Shown here in pieces: positions 1 through 6,833 of a stretch of DNA of 8,941 bases. Origin of the DNA: Nitrososphaerota archaeon. Its GTDB lineage: Archaea; Thermoproteota; Nitrososphaeria; Nitrososphaerales; Nitrososphaeraceae. Under the pieces are notes generated by a model, which did no database searches, had not been told where the DNA came from, and saw only the letters and a program-made list of their open reading frames with translations. The position numbers and the translations under genes were made by a program. The stretch covers positions 1 to 8,941 of the forward strand of contig VBPR01000145.1 in NCBI GenBank assembly GCA_005877345.1. The letters are read 5' to 3'. Each line of letters starts with the position of its first letter. Position 1 is the stretch's first letter.

Positions 1-363
1 AGAATTAGTAAAACAAGCGCAGTAGCCGCGATGGCTCCCTATGAAGTGCCAATGCGAATTGGACCATCTGATTTTGTTGGATTCCTTGCCAATGATAAGG
101 TGTGCTATATCTCCTTGCGTGGTAGATACTTTGGGAGAGTTCCAGTAGAAGTGGATGTTAAATTGAAGGTGGTAGATGCATATAATAGTGCAGGCGTCAT
201 GATTGACGCAGTAAGAGGTACTAAAGTAGCATTAGACAGGGGAATCACAGGCCAGCTTGATAGTGTGTCGGCATACTGTTTTAAACACCCACCGGTACAG
301 AAGCCTTATTTAGAAGCAAAGAACGCGTTCATGGAATTTATTGAAGGGAAAAGAGAGCGTTAG
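1..363 (+). CDS. ino1: Myo-inositol-1-phosphate synthase, C-terminal fragment
   Basis: The frame is open from base 1, reading R-I-S-K-T-S-A-V-A-A before an internal Met at 31, so this is the 3' end of a longer gene and the Met is not its start. The 120 or so visible residues include the motif N-S-A-G-V-M-I-D-A-V-R-G-T-K, followed by L-D-R-G-I-x-G and S-A-Y-C-F-K-H-P-P. This closely parallels the C-terminal block of archaeal and actinobacterial Ino1 (N-S-A-G-V-I-I-D-A-V-R ... D-R-G-I-G-G ... S-A-Y-L-M-K-S-P-P). The enzyme uses NAD to isomerise glucose 6-phosphate to L-myo-inositol 1-phosphate in the cytoplasm, feeding inositol phospholipids. The stop is at 361-363. The 123-bp gap to smc and a TATA-like box just before smc suggest separate transcription. 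The assignment rests on recognising the motif, without an alignment. Confidence 0.92.
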   Translation, partial: RISKTSAVAAMAPYEVPMRIGPSDFVGFLANDKVCYISLRGRYFGRVPVEVDVKLKVVDAYNSAGVMIDAVRGTKVALDRGITGQLDSVSAYCFKHPPVQKPYLEAKNAFMEFIEGKRER

Positions 364-450
364 AAGCCCACAAAAAGTATTGAATCTCAATTTTCTCTTG
401 TATTGTCTACAAAATTTTCAATTTAGATTTAATTATTTTGTCATATAGAA

Positions 451-458
451 TATATTTA
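451..458 (+). promoter_or_regulatory. TATA-like box for smc
   Basis: TATATTTA lies 29-36 nt ahead of the TTG start at 487. That is where an archaeal TATA box would sit for an mRNA starting close to the start codon. No purine-rich Shine-Dalgarno is visible between the box and the TTG, consistent with a leaderless or near-leaderless transcript. The region is very AT-rich, so a chance match is possible. Confidence 0.45.
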
Positions 459-486
459 CAACCATGAGAATCTGATATTAAGATAT

Positions 487-3400
487 TTGGTATATATAAA
501 GAAACTTGAAATCTACGGATTCAAGTCATTTGGTTTCAAGAATACTGTACTACACTTAAACAATGGACTTGTTGCTGTTACTGGACCTAATGGCTCCGGC
601 AAAAGCAACATACTGGATGCAATTATGTTTGCATTAGGAGAGAATAGTCCAAAATTATTACGTGTTGACAAATTTCAATCACTATTCCATGATAGTGAAA
701 ATTCTTCACACAGGCTAGTGCGAGTGAATCTTTCTTTTGATAATTCTGATAGGGGAATTCCAATCGACATCGATACTGTTTCTATGAGCAGAGAAATGGA
801 AGGTGAAACTGGTGAGAGTCAATACTATCTCAACGGTAAAAAGGTATCAAAGAACACCATGCTGGAGTTATTAGAAATCATAGTCGCAGTTCCAAGCAAA
901 CTCAACATTGTACAACAAGGCATGATAACAAGAATTTCTGAATTAAATTCTGAAGAGAGAAGGAAGATTATCGAGGACATTGTCGGACTATCATACTTTG
1001 ATGATAAGAAGAGCGAATCAATAAAGCAACTTGACGAATCTGACAGGCGACTAGAAGTAGCACTAGCCAGAATGGATGAAATTAAGAAACGAATAAACGA
1101 ACTTGAAGCCGAAAGAAATGACCAATTAAGATATACATTCATTGAATCTCAATTAAAGAAATTTAAGGCAATTAAATACTCAAATAAAATTAGATATCTA
1201 AAGAGTGAAATAGATAATCGCAGCAAATTGTTGGGCACAAATGAGAGTAACCTTAACGCCCTTTCTAAAACTCGTGACGAGTTAAGAAAGGAAATTGAAG
1301 AAATTGAACAGGAAAAATCAAGTTTCATGAGTCGAGTGGATGCATCAAACAAGTTGAAAGCACAAATTGATACAAAATTGACCAACGTCATTTACCAAAT
1401 TGAGAGGGAAAAGGCAGTAACTAAGGAAGCACAATTACGAATGACATCTCTTGAAGAACGACTTACATTCATCCAATCCGAAGGTAGAAAAATTGAAATA
1501 GAACTTGAAAATTCTTCAAAAGTACTACTCGACAAAAAATCCATCACTGAAAAAAAACAATCCCATCTCGCTCAATTGAAAAATGATTTAGAAACCCTCA
1601 ATATACGGATTGACGAGATATCTGGCCATGTAGACAGAAATAGGAAATTAATGGATAGACTTTTCCAAAAGAAATCAAGGCTAGTGGAAATTAGTAGTCG
1701 TCTTAATATTCTTATAGCAAGATTTGAGGAACAGAAAAAATTTTACATCAATAAGATAAACGAAAATAATCCCACAATTGAAATTATGAAGAGATCTCTG
1801 AATGACAAAGAAGCAAAACTAAGGGATTCAGCTATGCACATGTGTTACTCCGAATTAGATACAGAAAAAAAACTTATCAATGATCTAAGAAATAAGAGTG
1901 AAATATATAGTAATGAAATTCATCTGTATAAAAATACAGTTAACAAGGTGCAAAAATTTGCAATGCCATATGAAGAAAAATATTCTGTTGCAGTTCAGTT
2001 ATCAAATGAAGATTTTGCAATTGCTGATCTGATAAAGGATTCACAAGATTTCAAGATTCTGGGGATGGTAAGAGATCTAATAAAATATGATGACGTCTAC
2101 AAAAAAGCAGTTTTTGCAGCTGCAAAGGATTGGATGAAATGTTGTATTGTTCCAACTGTTAATGAAATGATACGTCTTGCGTCATATATCAAGGAAAAGA
2201 ATCTCCCCTGCCTCAAAATAATTTCATCGGAATTGTTGAGTTCTCTGATCAAAGAACACATTGTATTAAAAGATCATGATTTTATAGGAAAGCTTGCAGA
2301 TTTGGTACAATCAAGTATTCCAAACTTGGTTGATTTTATTTTTGGAAACGTATTAGTTGTAAGAAATTCTAAGACGGCTTATGATTTATCTAACCAAGGG
2401 TATAAATGCGTTACTATTTCAGGTGAGCTATTTGAGCCATATGCAAGCTCTCTCTCATTGGAGTTTGGTTCTAAAATATCTGATCTTACCCATGAAATAA
2501 TATTAAATGAATCAATTGGTTCGTTGCTAGAAAATTCTCACATTTTATCAACATATTTGGCCAACAAGAAGGCGGAATTAGAGAAGATTATCAAGGATAT
2601 CTCTAACAAAGAATTACGTATTAGGGGATTAGAGACACTAGTTACTGAAAAGAGGATTACTGTTAATCATTTGAACGAAGTAACTGCGAGTTTAAAAAAC
2701 GAAATTGATAATCTTGAAGCTATGAACAGAAACCTCTCTGGAGAAATTACGGCAATTGATACGGAATTAACCAAAAATAAGAAAAGAGATAACATCGTTT
2801 CCTCCTCTTTAGTAAATAATTCAAAAAATATTCAATATATAGTCAATGACAAAATTGATAAGGAACTGTCAGAATTAACGTACAAGAAAAATGAAATTCT
2901 AAGAAAAATTGAAAACCGCGAGATTGAACTTAGAGAAATTATTACATCTACTACGTCGCTTGAAAATGGAATAAATGCTGCGGGTGAAAGGAAGAATGAA
3001 ATACTCTCTGAAAAAGAAAGCCTTGAAGCAGAACAAATAGAAAGAAGGGGCCAAAAACAAATTGCTGGCCAGAAACTAGAACAGCTTGAAAAGGAACTGA
3101 TTTGTCTGCGTGAAGAAGAACAAAAAATAATTGATGTATCTGGTGATTCTTATTCGATATTACAGAATTATGAAAAGCAGATCAAGACATTAGATGACAA
3201 AGAAAGATACCTGGATAAAGAAATAAATGGAATTGAAAAAGAATCAATTGCTATCAAGAAGGACATTTCTAATTTTACAGTTCAGGAGTCTCAAGCAATG
3301 AATGATTTGATGTGGTTAGGCTTCAAGGAACTTTTGGAAGGCGAAATTTCTGATGTGGATATACTGATATTAGAATTAACTAAGGAATATGATGAACTGA

Positions 3401-4020
3401 AGACAAGATTAAACTTACTAGCTCATGAAACATATGTTCAGGTAATAGACGGTTACAGGGACATGTCTACAAGAAAGAATTACCTTGAAAATGAGAGGAA
3501 TTCCATCGTTTTGTTTATCAATGAAATTGATATAGAAAAAAAAGACGTGTTTATGGATGCCTTTAAGAAAGTAGATGATGATATTAGAAAAACTTTTTCC
3601 GAGATAGCTGGAGGTTCTGCATATCTTCAAATTGAAAACGAAGATATTTTTTCAGGGGGTCTATCATACCTCGTCCAATTTCAAGGAAAACCACCAAGAG
3701 AATCAACTTCATTATCTGGTGGAGAAAAGACAATGGCTGCAACTGTATTTTTGTTAGCGCTTCAGTCTCTGAAACCATCTCCATTTTACCTTATGGATGA
3801 GGTCGATGCGCACCTTGATGCTCAAAACACCGAAAGACTATCAAAAATCATGGTTGAAAGATCAAGTGGAAGTCAAATATTAATGGTAACACTAAAGGAG
3901 TCTACAGTAGCAAAAGCTACCCAGATTTTTGGAATATATTCAAAGTCCGGCCAATCGCAAATGGTTCATTATAAGAACCCGGATAATGTTCCTCTAGCGC
4001 AGATTAAAACATCAGAATAA
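487..4020 (+). CDS. smc: Chromosome segregation/condensation ATPase SMC
   Basis: Full-length SMC of 1177 aa, the usual family size. The N-terminal head carries F-K-S-F, Walker A G-P-N-G-S-G-K-S (residues 33-40), an arginine-loop region L-L-R-V-D-K, and the Q-loop N-I-V-Q-Q-G (Q144). Long coiled coils (about 155-510 and 670-1040) flank a hinge at about 520-662. The C-terminal head has the ABC signature L-S-G-G-E-K (1076-1081) and Walker B F-Y-L-M-D-E (D1104, E1105), then the D-loop region V-D-A-H-L-D. SMC dimers use ATP to organise and resolve chromosomes. The start is TTG: the frame meets a stop at 430-432 and has no ATG before the conserved N-terminus, and M-V-Y-I-K-K-L-E-I fits the family start. 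The hinge end reads T-I-S-G-E-L-F-E-P-Y-A-S-S-L-S-L, without the glycines usual there. No scpA or scpB lies in this window. Confidence 0.97.
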   Translation: MVYIKKLEIYGFKSFGFKNTVLHLNNGLVAVTGPNGSGKSNILDAIMFALGENSPKLLRVDKFQSLFHDSENSSHRLVRVNLSFDNSDRGIPIDIDTVSMSREMEGETGESQYYLNGKKVSKNTMLELLEIIVAVPSKLNIVQQGMITRISELNSEERRKIIEDIVGLSYFDDKKSESIKQLDESDRRLEVALARMDEIKKRINELEAERNDQLRYTFIESQLKKFKAIKYSNKIRYLKSEIDNRSKLLGTNESNLNALSKTRDELRKEIEEIEQEKSSFMSRVDASNKLKAQIDTKLTNVIYQIEREKAVTKEAQLRMTSLEERLTFIQSEGRKIEIELENSSKVLLDKKSITEKKQSHLAQLKNDLETLNIRIDEISGHVDRNRKLMDRLFQKKSRLVEISSRLNILIARFEEQKKFYINKINENNPTIEIMKRSLNDKEAKLRDSAMHMCYSELDTEKKLINDLRNKSEIYSNEIHLYKNTVNKVQKFAMPYEEKYSVAVQLSNEDFAIADLIKDSQDFKILGMVRDLIKYDDVYKKAVFAAAKDWMKCCIVPTVNEMIRLASYIKEKNLPCLKIISSELLSSLIKEHIVLKDHDFIGKLADLVQSSIPNLVDFIFGNVLVVRNSKTAYDLSNQGYKCVTISGELFEPYASSLSLEFGSKISDLTHEIILNESIGSLLENSHILSTYLANKKAELEKIIKDISNKELRIRGLETLVTEKRITVNHLNEVTASLKNEIDNLEAMNRNLSGEITAIDTELTKNKKRDNIVSSSLVNNSKNIQYIVNDKIDKELSELTYKKNEILRKIENREIELREIITSTTSLENGINAAGERKNEILSEKESLEAEQIERRGQKQIAGQKLEQLEKELICLREEEQKIIDVSGDSYSILQNYEKQIKTLDDKERYLDKEINGIEKESIAIKKDISNFTVQESQAMNDLMWLGFKELLEGEISDVDILILELTKEYDELKTRLNLLAHETYVQVIDGYRDMSTRKNYLENERNSIVLFINEIDIEKKDVFMDAFKKVDDDIRKTFSEIAGGSAYLQIENEDIFSGGLSYLVQFQGKPPRESTSLSGGEKTMAATVFLLALQSLKPSPFYLMDEVDAHLDAQNTERLSKIMVERSSGSQILMVTLKESTVAKATQIFGIYSKSGQSQMVHYKNPDNVPLAQIKTSE

Positions 4021-4037
4021 TAAAAGTGACCCTGACC

Positions 4038-4059
4038 GAGTCATTAGTTGAAATGACTC
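4038..4059 (+). terminator. Stem-loop 18 nt after the smc stop
   Basis: GAGTCATT (4038-4045) and AATGACTC (4052-4059) form a perfect 8-bp stem around the 6-nt loop AGTTGA. Its position just behind smc suggests a transcript 3'-end or stability hairpin. No clear T-run follows, so it is not a textbook intrinsic terminator. Confidence 0.4.
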
Positions 4060-4191
4060 ATAGAGATCCATCGGTGGGATGTAGTTTGCATAATCATTTG
4101 CCGCACTTAAGTATTAAAAATATTCACTCAGTGGGGCTTATTTTCAAATTTGTACCTTTACCATATCGAAGAACATAGTAATATCAATCTG

Positions 4192-4205
4192 GCCAAACTT
4201 TTGGC
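4192..4205. terminator. Short GCCAA/TTGGC hairpin in the convergent gap
   Basis: GCCAA (4192-4196) and TTGGC (4201-4205) flank the 4-nt loop ACTT. The structure is near-symmetric, so it could form in transcripts from either strand. Its place between convergent genes fits a bidirectional 3'-end element, but the stem is short and could arise by chance. Confidence 0.25.
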
Positions 4206-4415
4206 TCGGTATACTTCCAAAAAATCATTCTGCAAATGTATTTGTGTCTAGTTCATCAGGAGAATTGGCTTGTCATGTCAGTGAGTTCGTGATGAAATAC
4301 TACATTTGTTATGACATATTTCATATCAAAATGACATGTCTTTGCATTAAAAATATCACCAATGAAGAATTCATCTTGATATAATTCCTATTTAGTCAAT
4401 TTTCACGTGCGAATT

Positions 4416-4850
4416 TCATTCTTCACTCTTCTTCTCGCATTGCAATGTCGTTGCGTTCTCATATACTGTTAAGTTCGCATATACTTTCTTAGTACCAAGA
4501 TCGAATTGTTTATCGCCATTAGAATCATCACCAAGATAGACTTTATAAAGATCTGCTTTAAGGTCATCAGCAAATGTAACTTCATTAAATCCACCTGTAC
4601 TATTTGTATCAAACTGAGTGTATAGTGGGATTGTACTATTAGAAGTTACAAACTTCACAGCCACAGTACTGTTTGGCTTGAACCCATTTGCATTTATGAC
4701 AACGTTAAATCCTGGGCAATTTGGACCCTGAGTCGGAGAGATATCAACTTTGGGTTCTGCAAAAACTGTTATAAACATTATACTAGCAAACCCAAAAATG
4801 CCGAAAGCAAATATTGCAGAAATAAACTCTAACTTTCCCATACGATACAT
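4416..4850 (-). CDS. Secreted/cell-surface protein of unknown function with sequon-rich beta domain
   Basis: A 144-aa protein with basic residues at the N-terminus (M-Y-R-M-G-K) and a hydrophobic stretch at about 9-30. This ends near V-F-A-E-P (29-33), a plausible signal-peptide cleavage region or membrane anchor. The exported part has an alternating-residue pattern resembling an Ig-like beta sandwich. It contains C45 and C138, possibly a disulfide. Five N-x-S/T sequons (N60, N71, N83, N126, N132) suggest AglB-type N-glycosylation at the cell surface. D-S-N-G-D-K-Q-F-D (109-117) resembles a DxNxDxxxD calcium-binding loop. I do not recognise a named family. The gene is transcribed alone, convergent with smc and divergent from the coiled-coil gene. 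Met4 is an alternative start. Confidence 0.78.
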   Translation of the reverse strand: MYRMGKLEFISAIFAFGIFGFASIMFITVFAEPKVDISPTQGPNCPGFNVVINANGFKPNSTVAVKFVTSNSTIPLYTQFDTNSTGGFNEVTFADDLKADLYKVYLGDDSNGDKQFDLGTKKVYANLTVYENATTLQCEKKSEE

Positions 4851-4874
4851 TTCAAGTTATTATTACACTACTCG

Positions 4875-4881
4875 TTAATAA
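4875..4881 (-). promoter_or_regulatory. TATA-like box for the exported-protein gene
   Basis: Read on the minus strand this is TTATTAA, 25-31 nt ahead of the ATG at 4850. That spacing fits a leaderless archaeal transcript, and no Shine-Dalgarno is visible in the interval. AT-rich surroundings limit certainty. Confidence 0.4.
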
Positions 4882-4982
4882 GAAGTTTGGAATCCAACTA
4901 TAGAAAAGATGGTTGAGAAGATTATCCGCATGAGTTACCCGAAACATTGATAAAGAATATGAGTAAAAATTTTGATCTAGTT

Positions 4983-4994
4983 CAAAAGCTTTTG
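4983..4994. repeat. 12-bp perfect palindrome
   Basis: CAAAAGCTTTTG is a perfect 12-bp dyad in the divergent intergenic region between the exported-protein and coiled-coil genes. It directly abuts the TTACATT inverted repeat at 4995-5019. Such a dyad could bind a dimeric regulator, but no function is shown. Confidence 0.4.
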
Positions 4995-5019
4995 TTACAT
5001 TTATAATGAATTAATGTAA
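4995..5019. repeat. 7-bp inverted repeat with 11-bp spacer
   Basis: TTACATT (4995-5001) and AATGTAA (5013-5019) are perfect inverted copies around TATAATGAATT, which itself contains a TATA-like core. The arrangement is operator-like. It lies about 120-165 bp from both flanking gene starts, so an unannotated transcript start nearby is possible. Confidence 0.4.
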
Positions 5020-5082
5020 TTTGTAGATATTTTCTGAATTTATTTTTATAATTAGCGCAATTTGATGAATAAAAGTTCCATG

Positions 5083-5114
5083 AAAACCTAGAAGTTAATG
5101 ATTGATTAGGTTTT
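5083..5114. repeat. AAAACCTA/TAGGTTTT inverted repeat before the coiled-coil gene
   Basis: AAAACCTA (5083-5090) and TAGGTTTT (5107-5114) form a perfect 8-bp inverted repeat with a 16-nt spacer. The right arm runs into a T6 tract (5111-5116). That tract lies 26-31 nt before the TTG start at 5142, where the core promoter is expected. The repeat could be an operator overlapping the promoter, or a hairpin in a read-through transcript. Confidence 0.4.
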
Positions 5115-5141
5115 TTAGTAATATCATGGTAAAGTAATCTA

Positions 5142-6419
5142 TTGTCTCCCAGCTTTGGCGTTATTAAAAGAAAGACGTCTGGCTTTTTTCAAGATAGAAA
5201 GAGTAGTGCCGATTCTGTTCAATCTGTCACTGATAAAGAATTGTTAGAAATAATAGAAAACGAAAAAAAAATTCTTGAAAAGGATTTATCAACTGATCTC
5301 GAACCTATAAGAAATTCTGCCTTAGATTGTCTAGCTAATCTTAGAGAGAGTGCAGAAGAACTTGAAGAACAAGAAATTAAGGTAGAAAATCCTCAATTTG
5401 AGTCATTAATTAATACTTCAAAAGAGATTCTGATAACAAGCATAAAGAAGGAATCCTTTATAGGATCTTCTGATATCAAAAACTATGAAGATGCAATTAA
5501 ATTCAAAAATAATTTAGAATTACTAGTAAATAGATTCGGACAGGTTGGAGATTCCCACAACAAGATTCTTAATGAGTTCATGCGCAAACAAATTAATAAA
5601 TTAAAAAATGAATTTGATAATTTATCATCCTTACTAAAAAAGGTAACTAAAGTATTATCTGTCAAAGAAAGTCAAATTAACAATTGCATCGCATGCAAAG
5701 ACGACTTGATTTTGTTGAAGCAAAAACTCGGAGAAAGAAAAGACAAAGGAGATAGACTTTCAGAATTAATGGAAGAAAGACAAATTATTGACAAAAATAT
5801 TGTGGAATGTAAAAGAGAGTATGAGGACTTTAAAAAATCAGATGAATTTCTAAATGGATTAAACGTTTCGGAGAAAATTAATGACAAGAAAACTGAAATT
5901 GATATATTTGAAAAGAATATCCTAAACAGGGTTTCAAATCTATCTCGGCCAATAACCAAATTTTCATATCAAGCCTCTAAGGAAACTCAGGGAAGACTTG
6001 CTACTGTACAAAATGAACCTCTAGAAATTTTCAATGACAGTTCCCAATACCTGCAGTTATTCAATGAACTTAAAAAACATGTACTTGAAGGGAGTATCCA
6101 AATCAAAGATCCTGAAAAAACAATTCATCAAATCGATGAGATAGTCAGTTCCTTACCTTCATTATCTACAAACCTGAAAAATCTAAAAAAAGAGTTGATT
6201 CGATTAGAATCGTCAGTTAACTTTAAAAATATGAAGCATCTTGAGGATATAAAAATGAAGACAGAGATGTATGAAAAATACCGTTCAGAAAATATTTCAA
6301 GGACACAAGAAACAAAGGAAAGTATCGACGAACTTGATTCAGCATCTGAGTTACTGAAAAAGAAGATCGAAGACAAAATTTCGGAAATAACAAATACAAA
6401 GTATTCTATTCTGCAATAA
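5142..6419 (+). CDS. Coiled-coil protein of unknown function, SMC/Rad50-arm-like composition
   Basis: A 425-aa protein dominated by Lys/Glu/Leu/Ile heptads, predicted to be mostly helical coiled coil at about 31-265 and again at 345-418. Between them (about 269-345) is a proline-containing section (R-P-I-T-K-F-S-Y, N-E-P-L-E-I-F, K-D-P-E-K-T) that may be a compact globular insert. There is no Walker motif, signal peptide or membrane segment, so it is probably a cytoplasmic structural or scaffold protein. A C-I-A-C pair sits at 182-185; it lacks the proline of Rad50 zinc hooks and lies within apparently continuous helix. TTG at 5142 is the first possible start, as the frame has a stop at 5130-5132 and no ATG until about residue 147. 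I do not recognise the family. SMC-like search hits would be expected from composition alone. Confidence 0.85.
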   Translation: MSPSFGVIKRKTSGFFQDRKSSADSVQSVTDKELLEIIENEKKILEKDLSTDLEPIRNSALDCLANLRESAEELEEQEIKVENPQFESLINTSKEILITSIKKESFIGSSDIKNYEDAIKFKNNLELLVNRFGQVGDSHNKILNEFMRKQINKLKNEFDNLSSLLKKVTKVLSVKESQINNCIACKDDLILLKQKLGERKDKGDRLSELMEERQIIDKNIVECKREYEDFKKSDEFLNGLNVSEKINDKKTEIDIFEKNILNRVSNLSRPITKFSYQASKETQGRLATVQNEPLEIFNDSSQYLQLFNELKKHVLEGSIQIKDPEKTIHQIDEIVSSLPSLSTNLKNLKKELIRLESSVNFKNMKHLEDIKMKTEMYEKYRSENISRTQETKESIDELDSASELLKKKIEDKISEITNTKYSILQ

Positions 6420-6442
6420 CAAAACTAGGTCAGCGACAAACT

Positions 6443-6592
6443 TTATCTCCAGAATACAGATATTACACCAAGGCCCATGATACAAAGGCCCCCATAAGCC
6501 ACTGGTGGTACGTTCACAAATAATCCTCCTACTGCCAAAACTATTCCACAACAGATTGTAATTAACTCACCCACTCTTCGTTGATGCTTCAT
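6443..6592 (-). CDS. Small two-helix membrane protein (49 aa)
   Basis: Minus-strand ATG at 6590-6592, stop TAA at 6443-6445. The protein starts with a basic head (M-K-H-Q-R-R) followed by two hydrophobic segments, about 9-28 and 31-47, joined by N-V-P-P. It ends V-F-W-R. The Gly-rich helices (A-V-G-G-L-F, A-Y-G-G-L-C) suggest a tight transmembrane hairpin, with the basic N-terminus probably cytoplasmic. I know no function for it. Reality is supported by the clean positive-inside two-helix design, an ATG start, a good TATA-like box at 6616-6626, and a convergent neighbour ending 23 bp away without overlap. Cysteines at 14, 15 and 37 lie in the helices. Confidence 0.72.
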   Translation of the reverse strand: MKHQRRVGELITICCGIVLAVGGLFVNVPPVAYGGLCIMGLGVISVFWR

Positions 6593-6615
6593 GGTCCAAA
6601 AAAGTTGTAAATAGG

Positions 6616-6626
6616 TATTATAAAAG
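6616..6626 (-). promoter_or_regulatory. TATA-like box for the 49-aa membrane protein
   Basis: On the minus strand this reads CTTTTATAATA, with its core about 27-32 nt ahead of the ATG at 6592. That is the expected place for a leaderless or very short-leader archaeal promoter. Confidence 0.5.
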
Positions 6627-6686
6627 CCTATGTAAGTTAGTGATTAAAGCTTAGCTCTCAAATGCTTCGAATTGTAATAAAATTCT

Positions 6687-6724
6687 GGGGCAATACTAAG
6701 TTCAATTAGTACTGATTTTTTGCC
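6687..6724. repeat. Bulged hairpin in the divergent intergenic region
   Basis: GGCAA (6689-6693) followed directly by TACTAA (6694-6699) pairs with TTAGTA (6706-6711) and TTGCC (6720-6724). This gives an 11-bp composite stem with a 6-nt loop (GTTCAA) and an 8-nt bulge, CTGATTTT, on the 3' side. It may be a small structured RNA, a leader element or a terminator-like hairpin. No gene is obviously served by it. Confidence 0.35.
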
Positions 6725-6806
6725 TAATGTTATTATAAAATACCAAATTAAGACCCAGAAGCATCGTATATTCTAAGTAATAAAACTCCTACATTCAAAG
6801 GGTAAG

Positions 6807-6814
6807 CATTTAAG
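6807..6814 (+). promoter_or_regulatory. Possible TATA-like box for the 85-aa gene
   Basis: CATTTAAG lies 20-27 nt before the GTG start at 6834. No Shine-Dalgarno is evident, so a leaderless start is plausible. A better TATA match (TTATAAAA near 6732-6739) sits about 95 nt upstream and would give a leader of roughly 70 nt instead. Confidence 0.25.
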
Positions 6815-6833
6815 GTACCGAAGCAAAATCTTT

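Larger units (their letters stand above)
4021..4415. other. Convergent intergenic region between smc and the exported-protein gene
   Basis: This 395-bp stretch separates two genes that point at each other. The longest plus-strand ORF noticed (4053-4178, 41 codons) has a His-, Pro- and Arg-rich, non-protein-like composition and overlaps a hairpin. The region holds stem-loops at 4038-4059 and 4192-4205. It also has a scattered TGTCAT/ATGACA hexamer (4271, 4311, 4331), the last two exactly 20 bp apart. No tRNA or other recognisable RNA gene was seen. Confidence 0.6.

Noticed and set aside
4053..4178. A 41-codon plus-strand ORF after smc.
   Set aside because: It begins inside the stem-loop behind smc, has an odd His/Pro/Arg-rich composition and no promoter or ribosome-binding site.
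4287..4293. GTGATGA as a box C of a C/D-box guide RNA.
   Set aside because: No box D' or D (CTGA) occurs at proper spacing, and no second C/D pair is visible.
4852..4947. A 31-codon minus-strand ORF just upstream of the exported-protein gene.
   Set aside because: Composition is not protein-like, and it covers the TATA-like box of the next gene.
5685..5696. C-I-A-C at residues 182-185 of the coiled-coil protein as a Rad50-type zinc hook.
   Set aside because: Rad50 hooks are normally C-P-x-C at a coiled-coil turn. Here there is no proline, the helix seems to continue through it, and there is no ATPase head. Kept only as a minor note.
6351..6551. A 66-codon minus-strand ORF.
   Set aside because: It overlaps the 3' end of the coiled-coil gene, and the 49-aa membrane-protein frame on the same strand is far more protein-like.
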